In this document: in pieces, positions 1 through 8,516 of the stretch
How the letters are laid out: each line of letters opens with the position of its first letter
Position numbering within the stretch: position 1 is the stretch's first letter
DNA from: Saprospiraceae bacterium
GTDB lineage: Bacteria > Bacteroidota > Bacteroidia > Chitinophagales > Saprospiraceae
Length of the DNA: 64,000 bases
Direction: 5' to 3'
Assembly (NCBI GenBank): GCA_013360405.1
Contig: JABWBR010000030.1
Span: forward strand, 1-64,000
Made by a program: the position numbers and the translations under genes
The notes under the pieces: model-generated
What the model was told of the DNA's origin: nothing
Databases searched by the model: none
Seen by the model: the letters and a program-made list of their open reading frames with translations, nothing else

Positions 1-3000
1 CCGGATGCCGATGCCGGTAAATGGATAAGTCGGCTCGGAAGACGTTATTTCCATACCCAAAAACCGGCTGCGCTCAACGAATAGCGGCGTATTGCGGGTG
101 ACAATGCCGCTTCGCAGGTTTTCAAACACATTCTCCGGCGCGCCCGCTACGCCGATGTGCAGGAGGTTGTAGCGGTCAGTCACCTCGATGCCCGCAAAAC
201 TGCGCAGGCCGGGGGTCGGCGTCTGGCCTGCGTAGGCCGGCAGCAGGTCGTCGTCGGTAGCAAAGGTGTTGCCGTAGAAGGGATCCATTTCAAACACGTA
301 GGGCCCTTCAAAGTACAAGCCTACGTAATTGTCTATGAACATAGAAGATGAAATATCCACCCGCGATTTGTCCAGCGGCCTTACCGCATACCGGGCGTCT
401 TCGATCCAGGCCTGCTTGGCTATAAAATGGCCGTCGGTTTGCACGGTTATGCCCTTCCACATGTATTCGCAGCCGTGTACTTTTTGCGTGGCATTCATGC
501 CCGACAAGGCGAACTTAGCCTGCGGGGCTACTACGATCTCAGCACCCTCTTCCATCAATACCTCACTTTCATTGATTTCATAGTCTACATCAACTACCAA
601 GCGTCCCCGGATGATGATGCAGGCATTGGTAAGGTAATCATCGGGCAGGTAATTGATCACATCCGTAAAATAGGACAGTTTTACTTCCGTTTGGGGAGGG
701 TTAAACGCTTCAACATCCAGCACGTAGGGATCGGTACATTCGCAGATCAGGTCGGAAAATGTGCAATCTTCTACTGTTACTGCTATGGTGTCTGCGTCAA
801 TTTGTCCGCACACATTGGTAACCATGTGGATTACCTGGTAGACGCCAGCCTGCTCGTATTCAAACACAGGCATCTCATCCGTACCGGTAAGCGCGCCTGC
901 GCCGCCGAAATCCCAATCGTGTTCGCCTTCGGTCGGGCCGGTAGTGAAGCTCGCAAAAAGGCAGAAGGTGAGGGCGCTGAAGCCGGCGTCGGGGGCGGGG
1001 GCTTCGCAGCAATCGTCAATTACTACAGCCAATGTATCAGATTGGCTTCCGCATTCATTTGTAATCGTGTGAATGATAGGGTAGGTTCCGTTTACCAAAT
1101 AACCGAAACCCGAAAAAACCATTGTACTGATTACTTCACCGGACTGCCACAGGTGGTCGCCTTCTGTTTCGTTTGGTATAAGAAAAACGTCACAACTGTC
1201 AACTATTGCCGTAAATCCCGGATCAAGCAGCATTTGGGTAACGGTCACCGTAACTTCGTCAAAAGCGTAGCATAGTTCAAAATCTTCGTCGAGGCCGCCG
1301 TCATCGCAGATAGTGCGCTGTAACGCGTAAGTAGTGGTTTCAAAAGGGGCAACGATCAGTTCCTGCGTTTCCTCATCAATATTTCCCACGATTGTTTGCT
1401 CATCAATCAAGCCATTAAGTACTTCATAGGAAGCAACCGGCGTTAATTCGTTGTTTGCTCCTACTACAAACCATTCGTAACATATTCCGACGTCGGACAG
1501 CATGCAAAACGCATTGCCCAATCTTATTTCCATGCCGCAAGTATCAGAAGTTTGATCAGGCCCTGCGGAAAAATTGTCTTCGACCAATTCTAAAAAATCA
1601 AAAATGCAAGTTAATGTTCCCTGCATACCGGGGATATAAATCCACAAGGCATTCAAAGAAGAGTCAATTGGGGCAAAACAGGCACCTAAACGGCCGGAGA
1701 ATATCGACCCCACTGCTTGTTCTCGTGTAATTACATGTTGTTGGGGGCCATTATAAGTCGGAGTCCCCATTAATATTGACGGGGAAATATTTAGATGCTG
1801 GCCGTTAATTAAATCAATAAATAAGGCAGAGGTGTCCTCTTGTTCCTCTAAATAATCAATTGAGATGGAGAATAAATAATTCTGACTTTCAACCAAAGGA
1901 ACATAAGTAATTACGCCTTCGTTATTTCCATTACTACTTTCACATGCAATTTGAATTAATGTCTCAGGCAAAAGTAAATCCGGCGTTCCTTGAGTCCTGG
2001 CCCAAGAAGGGATAATAGCAACCCCATAATCACTAAATAAAGGGGGATCTATCCAGCCATTGGTTTGTGAAAAAATAACAGGAGGATCATTAAATGTTAT
2101 GCCACATAAATCAGGATTACATATCAAATTACAGGGATTATCAGTTTCACAATCATAATTAACCTGACAATCATGTGGATACAAATAGGAAGGAAGATCT
2201 TGGCACGAGAATTCATCGCTGCATGTATATTCAGGACAAGAAAAATCATTGTACACTTGTACATAAACATAAGTAGTGTTTCCTCTGCGGCCATTACAGC
2301 CCATTGGTATATATGCAAGTGTGGCAAGACCGGTCGTATATGGGGTAAATACAAAATCACCGTTTGTGTCGGGCGTCACTATGCCTTGATGTGGATTAAC
2401 TACAAATAGGTCGTCAATAGCGGTAGTATTAGGGTGATCGTTGGCCAGCAGGTCTTCGGCATATATTGCTTGTGCATCGCATAAAGAGATGCGATATATG
2501 CTGTCGCAATCCGGGCCGTAATCATCAACGCCAGATACCGTACAGCCGCAGGAATACCCGTTTTCCTGATCCAGCGTGTAGCCTATTTCACACAAGATGT
2601 CCATTTCGTCTTGAGTGATATTTCGACGAATTCCTATCGGTACAAAGAAATTCATTAGATAATCTTCGGTAGTGGTATTGTCACAATTAATGTTCAGATG
2701 GGAATGCGATTGTAATCGTAAGAGAGTTGTTGAAGTGTCTGCGAACACAGGAATATCACTGTTGGCCGTTCTAAAAATTATATCAGGTACTGTTGACCCT
2801 GTGCCATCTTGACAACTCGAAAATAAATCCGGATGACTGTAACCTAATCCCGAAACAAATCCCCACCGTAATGGATAGTTTGGATGTTCCTCAATAATTG
2901 TTGTTTCTGTTGAACTATATTTTAGCCATAGATATTGATCAAAAAAAGAAAACGTTTCTTCACTGAAATCATTAAGTAAAGAATTAAAATCCAAAACATG

Positions 3001-4635
3001 AAGCGCTTCATGCCATAATATTGTTTTCAAGTCAGCAAATCCCGCTATCGGTTGATTTAAGTCATGCGAAAATTCAAAATTTGGGCTATCGAAATTAATT
3101 CTGATATAGCCATGAATAAAAAGCCCAAATTCAATTAAAGGTTCAGCGTTAGAATTAACAATACGCAAGGGGAATCCGGCTGTTAAACCTCTTTCAATAA
3201 AATAATAATAAGCGGAGGCGATACCTCCAATATTTGGATCAAGTAATTCATTGATATACAATTCCGGCGTAATTTGCGACGGCTGGATCTGGATATTTAC
3301 TTTTAAATTATCATCGCCACAGCCTGCTTCCGTTTGTGGAATTAACATTGCCTCTAATTCTGCAAATACCTGACAGGCTACCCGTCTGCGGTCTTCGCCA
3401 AGCATTCCCGGCGCTCCAAAGCCTGTGCCGGTGTTCAATCTGCAATCTTCAAACCACAAATCGAATAGTAGCAATTCAATATTAAATTCCTCGAGGCAAT
3501 CGCAGCCGGTAAAACCTCTGGGTTGGCTTCCGCCCCCATTCGTGGTGTCGATTCTTAATTGGTCAAGGCTGTATCCATAGCCGAATCTGTCCACTACATC
3601 AGGCGTTTCCGGCTGATTGACCGGAGCCGGCGCTTCTCCGCAATAAACGCCCGGCACTACAGGTTCTATCTGGAGTATTAAACCTTGCGGCTCAACAATT
3701 TGCGTCCCATTTCCGCCTTCAACATCGCTAAGGGAGAATTCATAACTGCGAAATTCTTCCACCTCATTGATTACCTGAGTAAAACACAGCACAGTATCTC
3801 CCTCGTCAAAGGTTATAGTCTGCGTTGCATACCCCGTCAAATGCGGAGCGCCACTGCCTTGCAGCACCACATCCACACTCGTAGGCGAGCATGCACACGG
3901 ATTTGCAATTCCAACGCATATTTGAACCGTATCGCCTGCTTGGGCAACTAAGGTATCCTGCATAAAAAATACTTCAGTGGAAGGGGCGGAAGGGGAACTA
4001 AACCCACTTAGCGTTGGGCTGTCAAAAGTAGAAGCGATGGTAGTTGTGGTGTTGTAACTATGCGCAAAAACGCCTGCCAGGATGCAGGTGTCCATACTGA
4101 TGGTCTGGCTCATTACTTGTGTCCAGCTTTGGCCGGTAGTAGATACATGAGCAGTCAGAGAATTTCCGCTTCGCGCCAATTTCAGCCATCGGATGTTTTG
4201 AATCGTCTGGTTTTGCTGGGTAACCGAACCATCGGCCGTGTTTCGGTAAAAACGGGCTATCTGACTACCTAATTGGGTTTTGAGCCCGAATTTTTTTGCG
4301 CCGGCTGTCGTATCAGCCCGCAATTCCAGTCCGGCAAAACCTCCGGAAGGTGAAATGTCGTTGATATGAATCAATATTTCTCCATCGCCGCAAACTTCAC
4401 GATACAGGGCATACTGCTTATCTGCGGTGGCGGATGTGGTGTATGCCGATGTGCTCAATACAATGGTATCGGTAAGGCAGGTTTCAAAACTTACGCTTCC
4501 ATTTGCTCCGTTTATCGGCGCTTCGAGCCATTCGGCGCAACTGCTTGTTGGTGTTATTACTTTCACCATGTAATTCTCGTGGGAACCTAATAGAATAGCA
4601 TAGAATAGCATTGAATAGAATAGTGAGTACATCAT
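1..4635 (-). CDS. Giant secreted protein with HExxH zincin-like site and PKD-like domains (C-terminus outside window)
   Basis: Reading the minus strand from ATG at 4635 gives 1545 codons with no stop before the window edge, so the C-terminus is missing. The N-terminus is short and hydrophobic (MMYSLFYSMLFYAILLG), a likely but atypical signal peptide. A LamG/concanavalin-like stretch (about residues 40-220) is followed by Cys-rich linkers, then WHEALHVLDF, whose H542-E543-x-x-H546 fits a zinc metallopeptidase. About 130 residues later, LMNFF...ITQDEMDILCEIGY resembles the segment that closes many secreted zincin domains. A PKD-like repeat (DWDFGG ... YEQAGVYQVIHMVTN) and a beta-helix-like region follow. 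Large exported Bacteroidota proteins of this kind usually end in a T9SS sorting domain, which cannot be seen here. Peptidase activity is inferred; the third metal ligand was not identified. Confidence 0.85.
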   Translation of the reverse strand, partial: MMYSLFYSMLFYAILLGSHENYMVKVITPTSSCAEWLEAPINGANGSVSFETCLTDTIVLSTSAYTTSATADKQYALYREVCGDGEILIHINDISPSGGFAGLELRADTTAGAKKFGLKTQLGSQIARFYRNTADGSVTQQNQTIQNIRWLKLARSGNSLTAHVSTTGQSWTQVMSQTISMDTCILAGVFAHSYNTTTTIASTFDSPTLSGFSSPSAPSTEVFFMQDTLVAQAGDTVQICVGIANPCACSPTSVDVVLQGSGAPHLTGYATQTITFDEGDTVLCFTQVINEVEEFRSYEFSLSDVEGGNGTQIVEPQGLILQIEPVVPGVYCGEAPAPVNQPETPDVVDRFGYGYSLDQLRIDTTNGGGSQPRGFTGCDCLEEFNIELLLFDLWFEDCRLNTGTGFGAPGMLGEDRRRVACQVFAELEAMLIPQTEAGCGDDNLKVNIQIQPSQITPELYINELLDPNIGGIASAYYYFIERGLTAGFPLRIVNSNAEPLIEFGLFIHGYIRINFDSPNFEFSHDLNQPIAGFADLKTILWHEALHVLDFNSLLNDFSEETFSFFDQYLWLKYSSTETTIIEEHPNYPLRWGFVSGLGYSHPDLFSSCQDGTGSTVPDIIFRTANSDIPVFADTSTTLLRLQSHSHLNINCDNTTTEDYLMNFFVPIGIRRNITQDEMDILCEIGYTLDQENGYSCGCTVSGVDDYGPDCDSIYRISLCDAQAIYAEDLLANDHPNTTAIDDLFVVNPHQGIVTPDTNGDFVFTPYTTGLATLAYIPMGCNGRRGNTTYVYVQVYNDFSCPEYTCSDEFSCQDLPSYLYPHDCQVNYDCETDNPCNLICNPDLCGITFNDPPVIFSQTNGWIDPPLFSDYGVAIIPSWARTQGTPDLLLPETLIQIACESSNGNNEGVITYVPLVESQNYLFSISIDYLEEQEDTSALFIDLINGQHLNISPSILMGTPTYNGPQQHVITREQAVGSIFSGRLGACFAPIDSSLNALWIYIPGMQGTLTCIFDFLELVEDNFSAGPDQTSDTCGMEIRLGNAFCMLSDVGICYEWFVVGANNELTPVASYEVLNGLIDEQTIVGNIDEETQELIVAPFETTTYALQRTICDDGGLDEDFELCYAFDEVTVTVTQMLLDPGFTAIVDSCDVFLIPNETEGDHLWQSGEVISTMVFSGFGYLVNGTYPIIHTITNECGSQSDTLAVVIDDCCEAPAPDAGFSALTFCLFASFTTGPTEGEHDWDFGGAGALTGTDEMPVFEYEQAGVYQVIHMVTNVCGQIDADTIAVTVEDCTFSDLICECTDPYVLDVEAFNPPQTEVKLSYFTDVINYLPDDYLTNACIIIRGRLVVDVDYEINESEVLMEEGAEIVVAPQAKFALSGMNATQKVHGCEYMWKGITVQTDGHFIAKQAWIEDARYAVRPLDKSRVDISSSMFIDNYVGLYFEGPYVFEMDPFYGNTFATDDDLLPAYAGQTPTPGLRSFAGIEVTDRYNLLHIGVAGAPENVFENLRSGIVTRNTPLFVERSRFLGMEITSSEPTYPFTGIGIR
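4591..4620. repeat. 10-bp tandem repeat in the signal-peptide codons of the giant gene
   Basis: TAGAATAGCA occurs twice in a row (4591-4610), followed by a degenerate third copy, TTGAATAGAA (4611-4620). It lies within the first 16 codons of the minus-strand gene. The unit is not a multiple of three. Confidence 0.75.
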
Positions 4636-4996
4636 AGGATGAGGATTTAGAAAGTTAGGAATAACCTATTTCTAAATATATCCAGCCAAAGAGGAGTGTT
4701 TGTTCGAGAAGTGAAAGTGCGTATTCTTATTTCAACTATGTCACCGTATACAAATATACAAGAATCTCAGCAATATGCAAGAGGCCCATGTCGCCTGTTT
4801 TTTGCTAAAAGTCAGGATGTTGAAATGCTGGTTGTTTGTTAATTGTCTGATTATGAACAAGAAAGAGAAAGTAATTTCATTTGCGAAAATAGCTCGACCC
4901 GAAATGTCATACTAAATTTGCAAACACAGTTATCGGTTCATTATCTTGGGCAATTATACACTTACAGAGAACTTGGTGAACAGAGAACAGACAACC
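4636..4996. other. Divergent intergenic region
   Basis: This AT-rich gap lies between the giant gene (-) and the UMF1 transporter (+). It holds the minus-strand promoter candidate at 4751-4781 and, on the plus strand, TAAATTTG at 4913-4920, a -7 match without a clear -33. The last 30 nt before the transporter ATG are CAGAGAAC/CAGACAACC-type repeats, a single arm of the 7-mer repeat family found elsewhere in the window. No RNA gene was recognised. Confidence 0.5.
4751..4781 (-). promoter_or_regulatory. Possible Bacteroidota-type promoter for the giant gene
   Basis: On the minus strand CTTG (4781-4778), 19 nt, then TATATTTG (4758-4751). This matches TAnnTTTG fully and the -33 TTTG with one mismatch. 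Transcription would start near 4744, about 109 nt before the ATG. Confidence 0.4.
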
Positions 4997-6325
4997 ATGC
5001 AAACAACACTCAACAACCGTCGCACTATCAACGCCTGGGCCTTATTCGACTGGGCTAACTCGGCTTTTGCCCTGGTGATCGCGGTGGCCATTTTTCCGGC
5101 GTATTTTACGCAGGTGACCGACGACGAGGTGAGGGTGCTGGGCATCCATATGTCGAATAGTTCTTTGTATGCGTATGCCATTTCGGCGGCATACCTGGTC
5201 ATTACGCTGTTGTCGCCGCTGCTTTCAGGGATAGCCGATTACGGCGGAAAAAGGAAGACCTTTCTCCGGTTTTTTACTACTATCGGCGCACTGGCCTGTA
5301 TTTCGCTTTATTTTTTTAAAGGCATGGGGCAACTGGAATTGGGCGTGATCGCCTTTATTTTGGGGGTGATAGGATTTGCAGGAGGTTTGGTTTTTTACAA
5401 TTCGTACCTGCCCGTCATCGCCAGTGAAGACCAATACGACAAGGTGAGCGCCAGAGGTTTCGCCTTCGGTTATATAGGTAGCGTTTTGTTGTTGCTGATC
5501 AATTTGCTGGTGATTAGCAAACCGACCTGGTTTGGACTGCCCGAAGAAGGCAGCATCGCCGTCCGCCTCGCTTTTGTGATGGTGGGTTTGTGGTGGCTGG
5601 GCTTTTCTATTATTCCCTTTCGCCGTCTGCCGGCCGACGCCGAGGGCCGTCCGCAGACTAAGCTCATTACCAGGGGCATGGAAGAATTACGCAAGGTGTG
5701 GCGCACGGTGCGCCACCAACGCTATATCAAAGCTTTTTTGCTTTCGTTTTTTTGCTACAGCGCAGGGGTACAAACGGTGCTGTATCTCGCCGCCACTTTC
5801 GCAGAAAAAGAATTGCAATTCGATACCGGACAGCTTATCGGCGTGATTCTCCTCCTCCAAATCGTGGCTATCGGCGGCGCCTACCTGTTTGCCCGGGTAT
5901 CGGCCTGGAAAGGCAACAAAGCTTCGCTGATGGTTATGTTGATTATCTGGACGAGCATCTGCTTTTGCGCCTATTTTGTACAAACGGATATGCAGTTTTA
6001 TATCATCGCCGCTTCCGTCGGTACGGTGATGGGTGGTATTCAGTCGCTCTCCCGTTCTACGTATTCCAAATTATTACCCGAAAAAACGCCCGATACAACT
6101 TCCTATTTCAGCTTTTACGACGTGCTCGAAAAAACGGCTATTATTATCGGCACGTTTAGCTTCGGCTTTATCGAACAACTCACCGGCTCTATGCGCCTGA
6201 GTGTGTTGCTTCTCGGCGTGTTTTTCGTAGCAGGCCTGCTGGCGCTCATCCGCGTGAAGGTACAACCGGCGGTTGGAGAGGGAGGGAGGGAGGGAGGGAG
6301 AGAGAGAGAGAGAGTGAGTGAGTGA
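4997..6325 (+). CDS. MFS transporter, UMF1 (Atg22-like) family
   Basis: A 442-residue polytopic inner-membrane protein. Near the N-terminus INAWALFDWANSAFALVI is the hallmark of the UMF1/Atg22-like branch of the major facilitator superfamily, and about 12 hydrophobic segments follow. The family probably exports small molecules such as amino acids, but the substrate here is unknown. The ATG at 4997 is chosen because the conserved motif begins about 12 residues later; an in-frame ATG at 4946 would add 17 unconserved residues. The last 15 or so codons (EGGREGGRERERVSE) come from simple-sequence DNA (GGGA, GA, GTGA runs), so the natural C-terminus appears to have been overwritten by a microsatellite. 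Confidence 0.88.
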   Translation: MQTTLNNRRTINAWALFDWANSAFALVIAVAIFPAYFTQVTDDEVRVLGIHMSNSSLYAYAISAAYLVITLLSPLLSGIADYGGKRKTFLRFFTTIGALACISLYFFKGMGQLELGVIAFILGVIGFAGGLVFYNSYLPVIASEDQYDKVSARGFAFGYIGSVLLLLINLLVISKPTWFGLPEEGSIAVRLAFVMVGLWWLGFSIIPFRRLPADAEGRPQTKLITRGMEELRKVWRTVRHQRYIKAFLLSFFCYSAGVQTVLYLAATFAEKELQFDTGQLIGVILLLQIVAIGGAYLFARVSAWKGNKASLMVMLIIWTSICFCAYFVQTDMQFYIIAASVGTVMGGIQSLSRSTYSKLLPEKTPDTTSYFSFYDVLEKTAIIIGTFSFGFIEQLTGSMRLSVLLLGVFFVAGLLALIRVKVQPAVGEGGREGGRERERVSE

Positions 6326-6349
6326 GTGAGTGAGTGAGTGAGTGAGTGA
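6275..6349. repeat. Microsatellite: GGGA, then GA, then GTGA repeats
   Basis: A compound simple repeat: several GGGA units, a GA run, and about nine GTGA units to about 6349. It starts inside the transporter gene, codes its last residues and supplies its TGA stop (6323-6325). All three frames of GTGA repeats contain TGA, so length changes alter the tail but always end translation quickly. Confidence 0.85.
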
Positions 6350-6378
6350 TTTCTGTCCCGTTGTCACCCTGTCACCTT

Positions 6379-6545
6379 GTCACCACCAGGGGCGCTCCGA
6401 TGCCGTCACCACCCCAGTCAGTTCCCGGCCGTCACCACCAGGGGCGCTCCGATGCCGTCACCACCCCAGTCAGTTCCCGGCCGTCACTGCCGTCACCACC
6501 CCAGTCAGTTCCCGGCCGTCACCACCAGGGGCGCTCCGTGGCCGT
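6379..6545. repeat. 52-bp tandem repeats derived from the 3' end of the etfBA gene
   Basis: Two complete 52-bp copies (6379-6430 and 6431-6482), a truncated copy (6483-6517) and a partial copy starting at 6518. The last copy contains the final codons and stop of the fused ETF gene (stop at 6519-6521). Copies are contiguous, without spacers. The array looks like local duplication of the gene's 3' end. Confidence 0.8.
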
Positions 6546-8510
6546 CACCCCCCAAGCCAATTCCCCCGCCCTTACCTTCTCAATCAGCATAGGCAGCACG
6601 GTTTGATAATCGCCTACGATGCCGAAATCGGCGGAATTAAACATATTGGAGCCTGGGTCGCGGTCGATGGCCAGTACTTTTCCCGATTCTTTCATGCCGC
6701 TGGTGTGCTGGATGGCGCCGGAGATGGCCACCGCCACGTATACCTTGGGTCGCACGGTTTTGCCCGACTGGCCGATCTGGCGACTGTACGGCGCGTAGCC
6801 GCGGTCGACGGCCTGCCGGCTGGCGCCCCAGTCGGCTTTGTAACCCCTGGCTTTGAGCGCCTCCGCGAGTTCTTTGATGAGCTTGAAGTCGTCGAGTTCG
6901 CCGCAGGGCCGGCCCCCGCAGATGATGATATCGGCGCTGAACAGACTCTGACTTCCGCTTTCGTTGCGCTGGGTATCCAGTATGTCGACGATGAAGTCTT
7001 TTGGGCTGAGTTCAGCCTTGAATTCGGTAATTTTCCCCTGCCGGCTGTGGTCGACGGGCAAGGCCTCGAAGGTGCCGGGCCGGGCCGTGGCCATCTGCGG
7101 ACACCAGAAGCCTATGATGGTGGCCAGCTTGCTCTCGCCGTAGGTGGGCCTGATGGCTTCCAGACAGGGGTAGAGAATCGCTTTTTGTTTTTTATTTACA
7201 AAATCGCCTATTTTCAAAATGGTGCAGTCGGCCGTCACACCTGCCTTGACGCGGCTACCCAGCCGGGGCGCAAGCTCGCGACCCGAGGTGGTGGCGCCAA
7301 ACAGGGCAATCTCAGGATTTCGGTCTTTGATGATCTGCGAGATGACCGCTGTGAAGGGAAGCGTCGAGTATTCCTTCAGCCGCGGGTCGTTGACTACAAT
7401 CACTTCGTCGGCGCCGTGGGCGATGACTTGTTTGGCAAAGGGCGTCACGTTGTCGCCGATCAACACGGAAGTGACGGTCGTCTGGAGTTCATCGGCCAGG
7501 CGGCGGGCGGGGTTGAGTATTTCAAAAGACGAATGCGCCACGTGGTCGTCGTTCATTTCTATCCAGGTCAGGATGCCTTTGGCGCCTTTCCTGAAATCGA
7601 CGCGGGGGTAGGCGGCGTATTTCGCTTTTTGTTCTTCCGTTTCGGGTTCGTCTTCGTCTTCTGTGTCTTCCTGGTCGGTGGCATCATGGGCTGCCAGGGG
7701 CGGCACGTAGTTTTCGTCGAAAACGGGCGCCAGCTCGGCAAACAGGGCCTCCGGCGTTTTTCCGCGGAGCATCGTCACCGGCGGACGGCTTCTTTTGATA
7801 TTAACCACCTTGGAGACCAGCGTGGGAGAGCCTCCCAGGCCTACTTCGGCCGGCGCCAATCCGATATCGTCGAGGGTGTAGGTCTCTATCTGCGCTTCGC
7901 GAGCCCGGATTGCGTCGCTTAGCGAAGGCCGCCGCGCGTGGATGGCCGTCGGCGCAACCGAGATGATGCAGGGCACAGGCAGCCGCAGCCGCTGGTGGCC
8001 GCCTTCTATCATGCGCACTACTTCTACATAGTCGCCGTGGTAGTCCACTTCTTCCACGAATGTAGCCTGCGGAATATCGAGGTTTTCACCCACCTGCGAA
8101 GGCACGTGAGCCGTGTCGCCGTCGCTGGTTTGCCTGCCGGCGAAGATGATAAACGGGTCTTTGCTGTCGGGCGGCAATAGTTTGGTTTTGAGTAGCGTAG
8201 ACAAGGCAAGGCCGGTGGCAAAGGTGTCGGAGCCGCCCAGACGTTTGTCGGAGAGCAATACCGCCCGGTCATAACCCAGTGAAATGGCTTTGCGCAGCGA
8301 TTGCTCAAAACTGCCCGGCCCCATCGACACTACGATCAATTCGGCGTCGGGCGCCTTTGCTTTGATTTCAAGGCCCTGTTCGAGGCCGAAAGTGCAGTCT
8401 ACATTGATCATTGACTTGGCCCGGGTGCGGTCCATCAACCCGTCGGCGCCCATGCGCATCTCCGATGGCAGTGGCACTTGTTTCATCAGACTAATTATTT
8501 TCAGTGCCAT
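6519..8510 (-). CDS. Fused electron transfer flavoprotein, beta subunit followed by alpha subunit
   Basis: A 663-residue protein. Residues 1-250 are EtfB-like (MALKIISLMKQVP, AGRQTSDGD, PSLSDAIRAR). An acidic linker follows (about 276-295, QEDTEDEDEPETEEQ). Residues 311-650 are EtfA-like, with the FAD-binding stretch GQSGKTVRPKVYVAVAISG (about 580-598) and KVLAIDRDP. ETF takes electrons from acyl-CoA dehydrogenases and passes them to ETF-quinone oxidoreductase, which is encoded just upstream with a 6-nt gap, so the two form one operon. The subunits are normally separate proteins; fusion would fix 1:1 stoichiometry. The last residues (GVTATERPWW) overlap the downstream tandem repeat and are unlikely to be an ancestral ETF tail. 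Confidence 0.93.
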   Translation of the reverse strand: MALKIISLMKQVPLPSEMRMGADGLMDRTRAKSMINVDCTFGLEQGLEIKAKAPDAELIVVSMGPGSFEQSLRKAISLGYDRAVLLSDKRLGGSDTFATGLALSTLLKTKLLPPDSKDPFIIFAGRQTSDGDTAHVPSQVGENLDIPQATFVEEVDYHGDYVEVVRMIEGGHQRLRLPVPCIISVAPTAIHARRPSLSDAIRAREAQIETYTLDDIGLAPAEVGLGGSPTLVSKVVNIKRSRPPVTMLRGKTPEALFAELAPVFDENYVPPLAAHDATDQEDTEDEDEPETEEQKAKYAAYPRVDFRKGAKGILTWIEMNDDHVAHSSFEILNPARRLADELQTTVTSVLIGDNVTPFAKQVIAHGADEVIVVNDPRLKEYSTLPFTAVISQIIKDRNPEIALFGATTSGRELAPRLGSRVKAGVTADCTILKIGDFVNKKQKAILYPCLEAIRPTYGESKLATIIGFWCPQMATARPGTFEALPVDHSRQGKITEFKAELSPKDFIVDILDTQRNESGSQSLFSADIIICGGRPCGELDDFKLIKELAEALKARGYKADWGASRQAVDRGYAPYSRQIGQSGKTVRPKVYVAVAISGAIQHTSGMKESGKVLAIDRDPGSNMFNSADFGIVGDYQTVLPMLIEKVRAGELAWGVTATERPWW

Positions 8511-8516
8511 AACTCG

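Noticed and set aside
427-1275. Plus-strand open frame of 282 codons at the left edge
   Set aside because: It is the complement of the giant minus-strand gene, whose translation shows coherent secreted-protein domains; the plus frame has no recognisable protein features.
6379-6545. CRISPR-like array
   Set aside because: The units are contiguous, without unique spacers, and contain the end of a coding gene. No cas gene is present.
6342-7922. Plus-strand open frame of 526 codons
   Set aside because: Antisense to the fused ETF gene and its repeat tail; low-complexity Pro/His/Ser translation, no family motif.
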